Counted from the first letter of the stretch, positions 18,370-27,150 are shown. The stretch: DNA of 63,092 bases from Sphaerimonospora mesophila NBRC 14179 = JCM 3151 (GCA_001552515.1 BCRI01000026.1:1-63092), one strand, 5' to 3'. A program made the numbers and translations. The notes: generated by a model from the letters alone, not told the origin.

Positions 18370-18936
18370 GTGTCGAGCCGTCTGGCACGTTCCAGAGCGC
18401 GCCGTCGAAGGCGGCGTGCGAGGGCGCGGATCGTCGCCCTCGGGGTGACCGTCGCCGCCGGGGGAGCCTTCGCGGTCGCCGGTTCGCTCCTCCATCCGGC
18501 CGGCCCGCCGACCACGGCCTCGCCCCGGCAGGTCACCACGCCGGCCGCCGTCGAGGCGGTGGTCGAGACGACCGTACGGTCGGAGACGAAGGCGGCGTCT
18601 GCGGCCAAGGCGTCCGGTCCGTCGAAGTTCACCGACGAGAAGGCGACGGCCTACTTCCGCAGCAGGTGGAAGGACGGCACGGCCAAGCGCGTACGCGACA
18701 TCAGGACCACCGGACGCTATCTGCGGATCTACACGAACCTGCCGGAGAGCGCGGGCAACTCCAAGACCGCGATCACGCTGTGCAAGCGCGGCCTGGAGTA
18801 CCTGGCGGAGCAGGGCGAGCGCAACCCGGTCGTCTTCGTGCAGGCGAAATACGGCGGGAACGGCAACCCGGTCCTCGCCAACATCCTCGGGCCAGACGAT
18901 GACGACTGCCGGGTGACCCACCCCAAACCTCGCTGA
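18370..18936 (+). CDS. Unknown membrane-anchored or secreted protein, 188 aa
   Basis: GTG start at 18370. A very basic N-terminus (RSRARRRRRRARARI) precedes one hydrophobic segment 'VALGVTVAAGGAFAVAGSLL', then a ~140-aa exported domain with 'KFTDEKATAYFRSRWKDG' and 'YLRIYTNLPESAGNSKTAI', including two Cys (in TLCKRGLEY and DDDCRVTH). No family recognised. It lies between hemQ and an SGNH hydrolase; the spacing (119 bp from hemQ) suggests its own promoter. Confidence 0.7.
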   Translation: MSSRLARSRARRRRRRARARIVALGVTVAAGGAFAVAGSLLHPAGPPTTASPRQVTTPAAVEAVVETTVRSETKAASAAKASGPSKFTDEKATAYFRSRWKDGTAKRVRDIRTTGRYLRIYTNLPESAGNSKTAITLCKRGLEYLAEQGERNPVVFVQAKYGGNGNPVLANILGPDDDDCRVTHPKPR

Positions 18937-18970
18937 GCGAGCGCGATCTCACGGGAAAGGCAGGCGGCCC

Positions 18971-19771
18971 ATGAGCGGCGGTGCGTACCTGCGCTATGTC
19001 GCCCTCGGCGACAGCCAGACCGAGGGGGTCGGCGACGGCGACGACATCGTGGGCCTGCGCGGGTGGGCCGACCGGCTCGCCGAGCGGCTCGCGCTGCTCA
19101 GCCCCGGCGTCCAGTACGCCAACCTGGCCGTGCGCGGCCGCCTCGCCGGGCAGATTCGCGGCGAGCAGCTCGCCCCGGCCCTCGCCCTGCGCCCGGATCT
19201 GGCGACCGTCGTCGCGGGGGTCAACGATCTGCTCAGGCCCCGGTTCGACGCCGACGAGGTGGCCGGCCACCTGGAGGCGATGTTCGCCGCGCTCACCGGC
19301 CAGGGCGCCCGCGTCGCCACCCTCACCTTCCCCGACGTCGCCAGGATCACCCCGCTCGCCCGCCCGATCGGCTCCCGCGTCGTCGCGCTCAACCACCGCA
19401 TCCGGGAGGCGGCACGCCGGCATCACGTGGCCGTCGCCGAGACCTCCCACCACGAGGTGGTCACCGACGCCCGCCTGTGGAGCACGGACCGGCTGCACGC
19501 CAGCCCCCTCGGCCACGAACGGATCGCCGCCGCGATCGCGCACGCCCTCGGCCTGCCCGGCAGCGACGACTCCTGGACGCTGCCCCTGCCGCCACCCGAG
19601 ACCGCCCCGCCCGCCGGATTGCGCGCCGCAGCCGTGGAACTGCGCTGGGTCGCGGCCTTCCTCGGGCCCTGGCTCGGCCGACGCCTGCGCGGACGGTCCT
19701 CCGGCGACGGCCGTACCGCCAAGCGGCCGGACCTCCTGCCCGTACGGACACCGTCCCGGCAGGACGGGTGA
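18971..19771 (+). CDS. SGNH/GDSL hydrolase family protein
   Basis: 266 aa. Block I is 'YVALGDSQTEGVGDGDD' (GDSQ in place of GDSL, nucleophile Ser), block III 'VVAGVNDLLRP' (G..N), and block V 'STDRLHASPLGHERIA' with the Asp and His of the triad. Likely a cytoplasmic esterase or lipase as no signal peptide is present; substrate unknown. GGGAAAGG precedes the start; the gene is 34 bp after the unknown secreted protein. Confidence 0.9.
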   Translation: MSGGAYLRYVALGDSQTEGVGDGDDIVGLRGWADRLAERLALLSPGVQYANLAVRGRLAGQIRGEQLAPALALRPDLATVVAGVNDLLRPRFDADEVAGHLEAMFAALTGQGARVATLTFPDVARITPLARPIGSRVVALNHRIREAARRHHVAVAETSHHEVVTDARLWSTDRLHASPLGHERIAAAIAHALGLPGSDDSWTLPLPPPETAPPAGLRAAAVELRWVAAFLGPWLGRRLRGRSSGDGRTAKRPDLLPVRTPSRQDG

Positions 19772-19772
19772 G

Positions 19773-20174
19773 TCACTCGGCGGGAGCGAGTGTCAGGCAG
19801 ACCGAGTTGATGCAGTAGCGGTCGTCGGTCGGGGTCGGGTAGCCCTCGCCGTGGAAAACGTGACCCAGATGGGAGTCGCACCGCGCGCAGCGGACCTCCA
19901 CCCGGCTCATGCCCAGCGAGTCGTCCTGATGCAGTGTCACGGCCGCCGACTCCGACGGCTCGAAGAACGAGGGCCACCCGCAGTGCGACTCGAACTTGGC
20001 CTCGGAGCGGAACAGCTCGGCGCCGCAGGCGCGGCAGGAGTAGACCCCGACCGTCTTGGTGTCGACGTACTCACCGGTGAAGGGCCGTTCCGTCCCCGCC
20101 TGACGGAGCACCCGGTACTCCTCCGGGGACAGCCGGGCCCGCCACTCCTCGTCGCTCCTGATCACCTTGTCCAT
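19773..20174 (-). CDS. msrB: Peptide-methionine (R)-S-oxide reductase
   Basis: 133 aa. Zn-binding pairs C47/C50 ('[11 protein letters not shown]') and C96/C99 ('[14 protein letters not shown]'), catalytic Cys in '[11 protein letters not shown]' (C121) and the 'HCGWPSF' motif identify MsrB. It reduces the R-epimer of oxidised methionine in proteins, using thioredoxin. ATG 20174 gives the normal family length; the longer frame to 20285 was rejected. Convergent with the SGNH gene, with no spacer for a terminator. Confidence 0.97.
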   Translation of the reverse strand: MDKVIRSDEEWRARLSPEEYRVLRQAGTERPFTGEYVDTKTVGVYSCRACGAELFRSEAKFESHCGWPSFFEPSESAAVTLHQDDSLGMSRVEVRCARCDSHLGHVFHGEGYPTPTDDRYCINSVCLTLAPAE

Positions 20175-20504
20175 GAACACCAGCCTAGGTCGTGTTCCGG
20201 AGTCATGTCCTGATGCGCGAAGGACGCGCTTTCTCGACACTCCCCGAATGACCAAGGGACGGTCAGTTCTCCCCGTCCTGAGCATCCTTTCGCGGCCGTT
20301 TCCGCGTCTTCCCGTACGAGGCCTCAGGGAGGAAGCACCCGACCCGTGCTGGACGCCGCCCCGGGCGCCTCACGTGGTCCGTCCTGTCGCGTTCGCGCGA
20401 CCACGAGCCCCGCCCGGAGGGCGTGCGGGCTTGTGGGAGCTCCCGGTCCGGCCGCCGTTGGCAGCCCGGGGCGGACCACCTCCTTTCTGGGTAGTGTCCG
20501 TCAC
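20175..20504. other. Divergent spacer between msrB and ligD-type polymerase gene
   Basis: 330 bp of mostly very GC-rich sequence. An in-frame extension of the polymerase gene to 20346 exists but reads as composition only. No convincing promoter, hairpin or RNA seen. Confidence 0.4.
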
Positions 20505-21506
20505 ATGGCGTCGCCGTACATCGAACTCGAGGTCGAGGGCCGGACGGTCAAGGTGACCAACCCGGACAAGATCTACTTCCCGGGCGTGGGCGCGACCAAG
20601 CGCGACCTGGTGGAGTACTACGTGAGCGTCGGGGACGGCGTGCTGCGCGCCCTCCGCGACCGGCCGACGTACCTCAAACGGCACCCGGACGGGGTCGGCT
20701 CGGATGCGATCTACCAGAAGCGGATGCCCAAGCATCCCGACTGGATCGAGACCGTCACCGTGGCCTTCCCCAGCGGACGCACCGCGGACGCGTTCTGCCC
20801 GACCGAGATCGCGGCGGTCGCCTGGTGCGCGAACCTCGCCACGATCGACTTCCACCCCTGGCCCGCCCGCAGGCCCGACCTCGAGCACCCCGACGAGCTG
20901 CGCATCGACATCGACCCGCAGCCCGGCACGTCCTTCGAGGACGCGCGCAAGGTCGCCTTCGCCGTACGGGAGATCCTCGACGAGCTCGGCGTGACCGGGT
21001 TCCCCAAGACCTCGGGCAACCGCGGTGTCCACATCGCCGTGCGCATCGAGCCCCGCTGGACCTTCACCGAGGTGCGGCACGCCGCGATCGCGCTCGCCCG
21101 TGAGGTGGAGCGGCGCCTGCCCGGCCTGGCGACCACCGCCTGGTGGAAGGAGGAGCGGGGGGAGAAGGTCTTCATCGACTACAACCAGAACGCCCGCGAC
21201 CGCACGGTCGCCGCGGCCTACTCGGTGCGCGCCAGGCCGGACGCCACCGTCTCCGCGCCGGTGACATGGGAGGAACTGGCCGACTGCGATCCACGCGACT
21301 TCGACATCAGGACGATGCCGAGGCGGTTCGAGGAGATCGGCGACCTCCAGCGGACCATCGACGACCGGGCGTTCGTCATCGACACGCTGCTCGGATGGTA
21401 CGCCGCCGACGGCCGGGGCGACCTGCCCTACCCGCCGAACTACCCCAAGATGCCCGGCGAGCCCAAACGCGTCCAGCCCTCCAAGGCCCGGCCGTCGAAC
21501 GATTGA
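20505..21506 (+). CDS. ligD: LigD-type primase-polymerase (NHEJ polymerase domain protein)
   Basis: 333 aa stand-alone polymerase domain of the LigD/AEP superfamily. Catalytic acidic pair D135/D137 in 'ELRIDIDPQPG', with 'KTSGNRGVHIAVRI' and 'KVFIDYNQNARDRT' as further signature blocks. It fills in ends and adds ribonucleotides in bacterial end joining (family knowledge). ATG 20505 is chosen because the family sequence starts within ten residues. An ATP-dependent ligase lies 4.5 kb downstream; Ku is not in the window. Confidence 0.92.
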   Translation: MASPYIELEVEGRTVKVTNPDKIYFPGVGATKRDLVEYYVSVGDGVLRALRDRPTYLKRHPDGVGSDAIYQKRMPKHPDWIETVTVAFPSGRTADAFCPTEIAAVAWCANLATIDFHPWPARRPDLEHPDELRIDIDPQPGTSFEDARKVAFAVREILDELGVTGFPKTSGNRGVHIAVRIEPRWTFTEVRHAAIALAREVERRLPGLATTAWWKEERGEKVFIDYNQNARDRTVAAAYSVRARPDATVSAPVTWEELADCDPRDFDIRTMPRRFEEIGDLQRTIDDRAFVIDTLLGWYAADGRGDLPYPPNYPKMPGEPKRVQPSKARPSND

Positions 21507-21587
21507 CGGGACACGTCCGTACCGCCGGCGAATAACGCCTCGGTTACGGGCGAATGACTGGAAAATATCCGTAATCGACAAAATCCG

Positions 21588-21616
21588 TTGATCCCCGTAA
21601 AGATCAACGCTATTAT
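21588..21616 (+). promoter_or_regulatory. Promoter of sulfite-reduction operon 1, with palindrome
   Basis: TTGATC (21588-21593), 17-nt spacer, TATTAT (21611-21616): a close match to the housekeeping consensus in a locally AT-rich stretch. An inverted repeat GTTGATC-N8-GATCAAC (21587-21608) spans the -35 and spacer and is a candidate repressor site. Predicted start near 21623, some 37 nt before the cysteine leader ORF. Confidence 0.65.
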
Positions 21617-21659
21617 CGATTCGATGATTAGGACGCGATGCTCTGGAATCGTAGGGGCG

Positions 21660-21707
21660 ATGATCCCCTGCCTCTGCCAGTGTTGCCGCGCATCTAGCCG
21701 CGCCTAG
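21660..21707 (+). CDS. Cysteine-rich leader peptide (attenuator ORF) of sulfite operon 1
   Basis: A 15-codon ORF MIPCLCQCCRASSRA with four Cys in nine codons (two adjacent), preceded by GTAGGGG. It ends 127 bp before the reductase gene in the same transcript. Cys-rich short ORFs upstream of sulfur genes act as cysteine-responsive attenuators in mycobacteria (known); by analogy ribosome stalling when Cys-tRNA is low would raise expression of the operon. The region after it is C-rich with several possible hairpins that I could not resolve by eye. Confidence 0.7.
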   Translation: MIPCLCQCCRASSRA

Positions 21708-21834
21708 CCTTCCGCGTCCGGCGAGCGCCTCTCGGCCCGCCCATCTCTTTCTCTGTCGTGTCACCCAGCCCCGCCCGGCATCGGCGTCGGTGCTCGTCGG
21801 CCGGCATGTCCACGCATCGCTGCACGGAGGAACC

Positions 21835-23799
21835 GTGACCACAGCAATTCCCTCTCGCGCCCGCCGCTCCGGTGCCGATCGGCCGCCGCCCGACTGGGAT
21901 CTCGTCTACCGCCGCAACTCCATCGAGCGGCTCAAGCGCGATCGCCCCGGCCTCGACGTCCGCGATGAGCTGCCCAGCCTCATCGAACGGGGCTACGAGG
22001 ACATTCCGGAAGAGGAGGTCGTCCGGCTGTACTGGTGGGGTCTCGCCCACGACAAGCCGAAGATCGGCACCTTCATGGTGCGCATCAAGGTGCCCGGCGG
22101 TCTGGTGCGGCCCGACCAGGTGCGGGCGCTGGGGCGCATCGCCCGTGAGTACGGCCGCGACGAGGCCGAGCTGACCACCCGCCAGGGCATCCAGTTGCAC
22201 TGGGTGCGGATGGAGAAGCTCCCCGAGGTGCTCGGCGTGATCGAGGCCGCCGGGCTGACCACGGCGGGCGCTGAGGGCGACACCGTGCGCAACATCACCG
22301 GCTGCCCGGTGGCCGGCCTCACCGCCGAGGAGCCTTTCGACGTCACACCGATCATCAGCGAGGTGGCCGGTTTCTTCTACGGCAACCCCGAGTACAGCAA
22401 CCTGCCGCGCAAGCACAAGTACACGATCGCGGCGTGCTCGGCGCAGTGCAACGCGCCGGAGATCCACGACGTCGCCCTGATCGCCACCGTCCGCGACGGC
22501 CGGCCCGGGTTCGGGCTGCGCATCGGCGGCGGCATGGCGAACACGCCGCGCATCTCCCGTGACATCGGCGTCTTCGTGCCGGCCGAGGACACGGTCGAGG
22601 TGCTGAAGGCGGTGACCGACGCCTGGCAGCGCGACCTGCGGTACCGCGTCTCGCGCGCCAAGGCCCGGATCAAGTTCATGATGGACGACTACGGCCCGCA
22701 GGGGGTGCGCGAGAAGGTCGAGGAGCAGCTCGGCCGCCGCCTGGAGGACGGCTTCGCGCCCGAGCCGGCGCCGGAGGTCGACCACATGGGCGTGCATCCG
22801 CAGCGGCAGGAAGGGCTCGTCTACATCGGCGTGCCCGTACCGGCCGGCCGCGTCACCGGCAGCATGCTCGAGAGGCTCGGCGAGCTGCTCGACGACCTCG
22901 GCGCCGACCTGCGCTTCACCCGCCAGCAGAACTTCATCATCGGCAACGTGCCGGCGTCCCGCGTCGAGGAGGTGAAGGCGCTCCTGACCGAGCTGGGCCT
23001 GCCGGTCGACCGCGGCCGCGCCTACGCCCGTTCGCTGGCCTGCACGAGCCACCGTTTCTGCAACTACTCGGTCGCCGAGACCAAGGGCAAGCTGGACGTG
23101 ATGCTCGGCCGGCTCACCGACCGGTTCGGCGCCGAGCGCATCGGCGACCTCGCCATCCACATGGACGGCTGCCCGCACGCCTGCGCCCAGCACTGGGTGG
23201 GCGAGATCGGCCTGCAGGGCACCACCACCAGGAAGGAGGGCGCCGACGAGCGGGTCGAGGCCTACGACCTGACCGTGGGCGGCGGCCTGGGCACCCGTAC
23301 GGCGATCGGCCGCCGTCTGATGCGGCGCGTGCCGACCGACGAGATCGACGACGTCATCGAGCGCCTGGTGGAGGGCTGGCTGGCGGAGCGGGTCGCACGC
23401 GGCGACGCGGGCTACACCTTCGGCGACTTCGCCTCGGAACGCAGTGACGAGGAGCTGATCGGGCTCGCCAGCGACACCGGTGCGAAGTCGGCCCCATCCG
23501 GCCCGGCCCCGGCGGAGGCCGCCGAGGCGGTCGTGACCGTACGGATCCCCGGCCCGCTGCTCGACCTCGTCGGCGGGGCGGACGAGATCGAGGTGACCGC
23601 CCGGACCGTGGGCGAGGCTCTGGCGGCCGTCGCCAAGGAGCACCCGGCGTTCGGCGCCCAGGTGACACCCGATGGCAAGGTCGCGGAGGCGTTCCTCGTC
23701 GCGGTGGGCGAGGAGGACATCCGCAGCCTCGCCGGACTCGCCACCGAGGTGACGGCCGGCTCCGACATCACCGTCGTCATGGCGATGTCCGGCGGCTGA
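21835..23799 (+). CDS. Siroheme nitrite/sulfite reductase fused to a C-terminal ThiS/MoaD-like sulfur carrier
   Basis: 654 aa from GTG 21835, which follows GGAGGAACC. Residues ~25-555 form the duplicated ferredoxin-like/siroheme reductase. The 4Fe-4S/siroheme cysteines are C403 and C409 ('ACTSHRFC') and C446 and C450 ('DGCPHAC'). After a short Pro/Ala linker, residues ~566-654 form a beta-grasp domain beginning 'VTVRIPGPLLDLVGG', with 'VGEALAAVAKEHPAF', ending 'ITVVMAMSGG'. The terminal Gly-Gly is the hallmark of ThiS/MoaD sulfur carriers. It reduces sulfite (or nitrite) to sulfide with ferredoxin; the tail could accept the sulfide as a thiocarboxylate (inference). cysH follows directly, favouring sulfite. 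Confidence 0.93.
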   Translation: MTTAIPSRARRSGADRPPPDWDLVYRRNSIERLKRDRPGLDVRDELPSLIERGYEDIPEEEVVRLYWWGLAHDKPKIGTFMVRIKVPGGLVRPDQVRALGRIAREYGRDEAELTTRQGIQLHWVRMEKLPEVLGVIEAAGLTTAGAEGDTVRNITGCPVAGLTAEEPFDVTPIISEVAGFFYGNPEYSNLPRKHKYTIAACSAQCNAPEIHDVALIATVRDGRPGFGLRIGGGMANTPRISRDIGVFVPAEDTVEVLKAVTDAWQRDLRYRVSRAKARIKFMMDDYGPQGVREKVEEQLGRRLEDGFAPEPAPEVDHMGVHPQRQEGLVYIGVPVPAGRVTGSMLERLGELLDDLGADLRFTRQQNFIIGNVPASRVEEVKALLTELGLPVDRGRAYARSLACTSHRFCNYSVAETKGKLDVMLGRLTDRFGAERIGDLAIHMDGCPHACAQHWVGEIGLQGTTTRKEGADERVEAYDLTVGGGLGTRTAIGRRLMRRVPTDEIDDVIERLVEGWLAERVARGDAGYTFGDFASERSDEELIGLASDTGAKSAPSGPAPAEAAEAVVTVRIPGPLLDLVGGADEIEVTARTVGEALAAVAKEHPAFGAQVTPDGKVAEAFLVAVGEEDIRSLAGLATEVTAGSDITVVMAMSGG

Positions 23800-23860
23800 G
23801 CAGCGGCTCGGCGGACATCCCGGCGACAGGGCGACAACACAGCGGCGAGAGGGAACGAAA

Positions 23861-24685
23861 ATGACAGAAGTGGTCACGGCACCTGCCAAGGACGGCGAGC
23901 GGGTGGTCTTCGACGACCTGGAGATCGGCGAGATCGCGATGGATCTCGACGACCAGGAGCCCGAGGACGTCATCGAATGGGCCTTCGAGGCACTCGGCGA
24001 CCGCGTGGCGGTGGTCACCGCGCTGCAGATCGACGGCATGGTCGTGCTGGACATGGCCACGAAGATCCGTCCGGACGTGCAGGTCATCACGGTCGACACC
24101 GGGCGGCTGCCGCAGGAGACGTACGCGTTCATCGAGCAGGTGCGCGAGCACTACCCGCAGACCCGCTGGGACGTGCTCTTCCCCGACACGGCCGAGGTCG
24201 AGTCGATGGTGCGCCGTCAGGGCATCGAGCTGTTCCGCAAGAGCGTGCCCGCGCGCATGCTGTGCTGCCAGATCCGCAAGGTCCGGCCGCTCGTGCGGGC
24301 GCTGCGCGGCCTGGACGGCTGGTTCACCGGCCTGCGCCGGGACCAGTGGGCCTCGCGCGCCGCGATCAAGAAGGTCGAGCTGGACCACGACCACGAGGGC
24401 ATCGTCAAGATCAACGCGCTGGCCGACTGGAGCGGCGACGAGGTCTGGGAGTACGCGCGCGCCAACAACGTGCCCATCCACCCGTTGTACTCGCAGGGAT
24501 ACACGAGTATCGGCTGCGGCCCCTGCACCCGGCCCATCCAGCCCGGTGAGGACGACCGGGCCGGTCGCTGGTGGTGGGAGCAGGGCGCACCGAAGGAGTG
24601 CGGCATCCACTGCCCGATCGAGACCGGCAACTTCGAGCACGAGGCCGAGGCGATCTTCGCCGAGGCGCACGGCATCCACTCGTGA
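23861..24685 (+). CDS. cysH: Phosphoadenylyl-sulfate/adenylyl-sulfate reductase (copy 1)
   Basis: 274 aa PAPS/APS reductase. Cysteines C135-C136 ('RMLCCQIRKV') and C219/C222 ('IGCGPCTRP') form the CC...CxxC set of the 4Fe-4S, APS-type enzymes, and the catalytic Cys is C247 in 'KECGIH'. It makes sulfite from APS (or PAPS) for the reductase encoded 61 bp upstream. GAGAGGGAACG precedes the start. A second, shorter cysH lies at 43255. Confidence 0.96.
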   Translation: MTEVVTAPAKDGERVVFDDLEIGEIAMDLDDQEPEDVIEWAFEALGDRVAVVTALQIDGMVVLDMATKIRPDVQVITVDTGRLPQETYAFIEQVREHYPQTRWDVLFPDTAEVESMVRRQGIELFRKSVPARMLCCQIRKVRPLVRALRGLDGWFTGLRRDQWASRAAIKKVELDHDHEGIVKINALADWSGDEVWEYARANNVPIHPLYSQGYTSIGCGPCTRPIQPGEDDRAGRWWWEQGAPKECGIHCPIETGNFEHEAEAIFAEAHGIHS

Positions 24686-25212
24686 ACGACGCCGGCCCCG
24701 GCGAGGCGACCTCACCGGCGTCCGCCTCGCCACCCGGCGAGCCGGAGCCGGCCTTCCCCGATCCGGTGGAACTGTCCGATGAGGAGGCCGGCGCGGTCGT
24801 GGCGGCCGCGCTGGCGTTCGCCGACGCGGTGCCGCCCGGCCGCGACGCGCCGTTCCGCGAGCTCGCGGCCGACGCGCGGGGCGGGGTGGTGCCCCCCGAG
24901 CGGATGACCGATCTCGAGCGGATATGCGTGCTCGCCCTGGAGACCGGCAAGGCCCGCAGGCTGGGCGGCGCCGAGACCGAGCGACTACTCACCGCCGTCT
25001 ATCGGCGTACGCCGGGCGGGCGTGAGCTGGCCTCCTCTGTCGCGGACGTCAACCGCGTGCTGTCCCGGCTGGCCGGCCGCGACCTGCAGTCGATGCGGCT
25101 GAGCTGGCGCACGCCGGGGCGCTACACGCTGAGCCTCAGCGTGAGCGGCATCGACATCACGCTGGCCCTGGAACCCGAGGGCCCGCGGGTGCAGAGCGTG
25201 CAGACGGGCTGA
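24682..25212 (+). CDS. Unknown protein in sulfite operon 1
   Basis: 176 aa from GTG 24682, overlapping the cysH stop (GTGA), so translationally coupled. An acidic/Pro-rich N-terminus is followed by '[20 protein letters not shown]', '[20 protein letters not shown]' and a beta-rich tail '[20 protein letters not shown]'. No Cys cluster or membrane segment. Not recognised; operon position suggests a part in sulfur assimilation. 115 bp of featureless sequence follow it. Confidence 0.7.
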   Translation: MNDAGPGEATSPASASPPGEPEPAFPDPVELSDEEAGAVVAAALAFADAVPPGRDAPFRELAADARGGVVPPERMTDLERICVLALETGKARRLGGAETERLLTAVYRRTPGGRELASSVADVNRVLSRLAGRDLQSMRLSWRTPGRYTLSLSVSGIDITLALEPEGPRVQSVQTG

Positions 25213-25327
25213 CCGCACGCACCGGCCACCGCGCTCGCCCGGCTCGGCGTCGCAGGGTCCGCCTTCCCATCGGGAAGTGGTGAAGGTGAGACGGGAGCTG
25301 TCGGCGGCGTGTGTCAGGGTAGGGAGC

Positions 25328-26053
25328 GTGCGTCGTATACATCCCTATGCCGAGGACGATCCGGACCTCGCCGCCTGCTATGCCTATCCGCCGGAGGGGT
25401 GCCTGCGGGTCAACATGGTGGCCAGCGCCGACGGCGCGGCGTGGCTGGAGGGCAGGTCGGCCGGGCTGTCCAGCCCGGGGGACCGGCGGGTCTTCCATGT
25501 CCTGCGCGGGCTCGCCGACGTCGTGCTCGCGGGCGCCGCGACGGTCAGGACCGAAGGGTACGGCCCGTCCAAGCCGCGTGAGGGATGGCACGCGCTGCGC
25601 GCGGGCCGTCCGCACGCGCCGCCGATCGCCGTGATCACCCGGCGGCTCGACCTCGATCTCGGCGGGCCGCTGTTCACCGAGACCGAGCCGTACCAGCGGA
25701 CCATCGTCATCACCACCCGGGCCGCCCCGCGGGAACGCCGCGAGGAGGCGGCGAAGAACGCCGAGGTGCTCGTCGCGGGGGAGGACCTGGTCGACCTGAC
25801 GGTGGCGGTGCGCCTGCTGCGCGATCGGGGACTCGGCCGCATATTGTGCGAGGGTGGGCCGAGGCTGAACGCCGAGCTCGCCGCCGCCGGGCTGATCGAC
25901 GAGCTGGCGCTCACGGTGAGCCCGCTGCTGGCCGGTGGGGACGCCGCGCGAGTTCTGAACGGCGTGGCCTCCCGGACTCCGCTCGCCCTCGCCCACGTGC
26001 TCGAAGAGGACGGCGTGCTGTTCATCCGATATGTCGGCGAGGAGGCCCGATGA
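25328..26053 (+). CDS. RibD C-terminal domain (pyrimidine reductase family) protein
   Basis: 241 aa with the dihydrofolate-reductase-like RibD reductase fold: 'RVNMVASADGAAWLEGRSAG', 'VLRGLADVVLAGAATVRTEGYGP' (split), 'ILCEGGPRLNAELAAAGLIDEL'. NADPH-dependent reductase; the riboflavin deaminase half is missing, so it may be a paralogue with another substrate. GTG 25328 gives the family-like start 'RRIHPYAEDDPDLAACYAYP'; a longer frame to 25277 is possible. It overlaps the next gene by ATGA. Confidence 0.85.
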   Translation: MRRIHPYAEDDPDLAACYAYPPEGCLRVNMVASADGAAWLEGRSAGLSSPGDRRVFHVLRGLADVVLAGAATVRTEGYGPSKPREGWHALRAGRPHAPPIAVITRRLDLDLGGPLFTETEPYQRTIVITTRAAPRERREEAAKNAEVLVAGEDLVDLTVAVRLLRDRGLGRILCEGGPRLNAELAAAGLIDELALTVSPLLAGGDAARVLNGVASRTPLALAHVLEEDGVLFIRYVGEEAR

Positions 26054-27150
26054 AGCTCCCGGTCGAACCGCCGGTGGCGCCCATGCTGGCCAAGGCGGTC
26101 AAAGGGCTCCCGCCTCAAGATGGGACGCTCTACTACGAGCCCAAATGGGACGGCTTCCGCTGCATCATCTTCCGCGACGGTGACGAGGTCTATCTGGGCA
26201 GCCGGAACGAGCGGCCGTTCACGCGCTATTTCCCGGAACTGGTGGCGGCCGTCAGGGAGGAGCTGCCGCCGCGCTGCGTCGTGGACGGCGAGATCGTCGT
26301 CGTCTCGGGAGAGACGCTCGACTTCGACGCGCTGCAGCAGCGGATCCATCCGGCGGCGTCCCGGGTGAGGCTGCTGGCCGAGCGGACGCCCGCCTCGTTC
26401 GTCGCCTTCGACCTGCTCGCCGAGGGTTCGGAGAACCTGATGGCCGAGCCGTTCTCGACGCGGCGGGCCCGACTGGAGAAGATGCTCGGTGCGGCCTCCG
26501 GCTCGGTACGGCTGACGCCGGCCACCACCGACGAGCGGCAGGCCGCGGAGTGGTTCGGCGTGTTCGAGGGCGCCGGGCTGGACGGCATCGTCGTCAAGCC
26601 GGGGAACATTCCGTACGAGCCGGACAAGCGGGTGATGTTCAAGGTCAAGCACGAGCGGACGGCCGACTGCGTGGTCGCGGGCTACCGCGAGCACAAGAGC
26701 GGCCCGGTCGTCGGTTCGCTGCTGCTGGGGCTCTACTCACCCGACGGCCGCCTGCACCATGTGGGCGTCGCCGCGTCGTTCCCGATGAAGCGGCGCGCGG
26801 AACTCGTGGCCGAGCTCGCGCCGTACCGGATGGACGATCTGAGCGGGCATCCGTGGGGTCACTGGGCGGAGGCCGCCGAGCGGGGCGCCGCGGGGGAGGG
26901 CCCCGAGGAAAGGACCGCGCAACGCCTGCCCGGGGCGGTGTCCCGCTGGAACGCCAAGAAGGACCTGTCGTTCATCCCGCTGCGGCCCGAGCTGGTGGTC
27001 GAGGTGGCCTACGACCACATGGAGGGCGACCGGTTCCGGCACACCGCCCAGTTCCGCCGCTGGCGGCCGGACCGCGAGCCGGCCTCCTGCACCTACGACC
27101 AGCTCGACCGGCCGATCGCCTACGACCTCGCCGACATCCTCGGCGGTTAG
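26050..27150 (+). CDS. ligC: ATP-dependent DNA ligase (LigC/LigD ligase type)
   Basis: 366 aa. The adenylated Lys is K32 in 'YYEPKWDGFRCI' (motif I, KxDGxR), motif III/IIIa 'VVDGEIVV' and 'VAFDLLA', motif IV 'GLDGIVVK', motif V 'VMFKVKHERTADCVVAGY', then an OB-fold. It seals breaks, probably in end joining or repair together with the LigD-type polymerase. ATG 26050 follows GGAGGCCCG and overlaps the RibD-like gene. Its stop overlaps the convergent azlD gene by 4 bp. Confidence 0.93.
   Translation: MKLPVEPPVAPMLAKAVKGLPPQDGTLYYEPKWDGFRCIIFRDGDEVYLGSRNERPFTRYFPELVAAVREELPPRCVVDGEIVVVSGETLDFDALQQRIHPAASRVRLLAERTPASFVAFDLLAEGSENLMAEPFSTRRARLEKMLGAASGSVRLTPATTDERQAAEWFGVFEGAGLDGIVVKPGNIPYEPDKRVMFKVKHERTADCVVAGYREHKSGPVVGSLLLGLYSPDGRLHHVGVAASFPMKRRAELVAELAPYRMDDLSGHPWGHWAEAAERGAAGEGPEERTAQRLPGAVSRWNAKKDLSFIPLRPELVVEVAYDHMEGDRFRHTAQFRRWRPDREPASCTYDQLDRPIAYDLADILGG

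Noticed and set aside
21694-24132. Minus-strand frame of 812 codons over the sulfite reductase
   Set aside because: Antisense shadow; the plus-strand protein has all cluster cysteines and family motifs.
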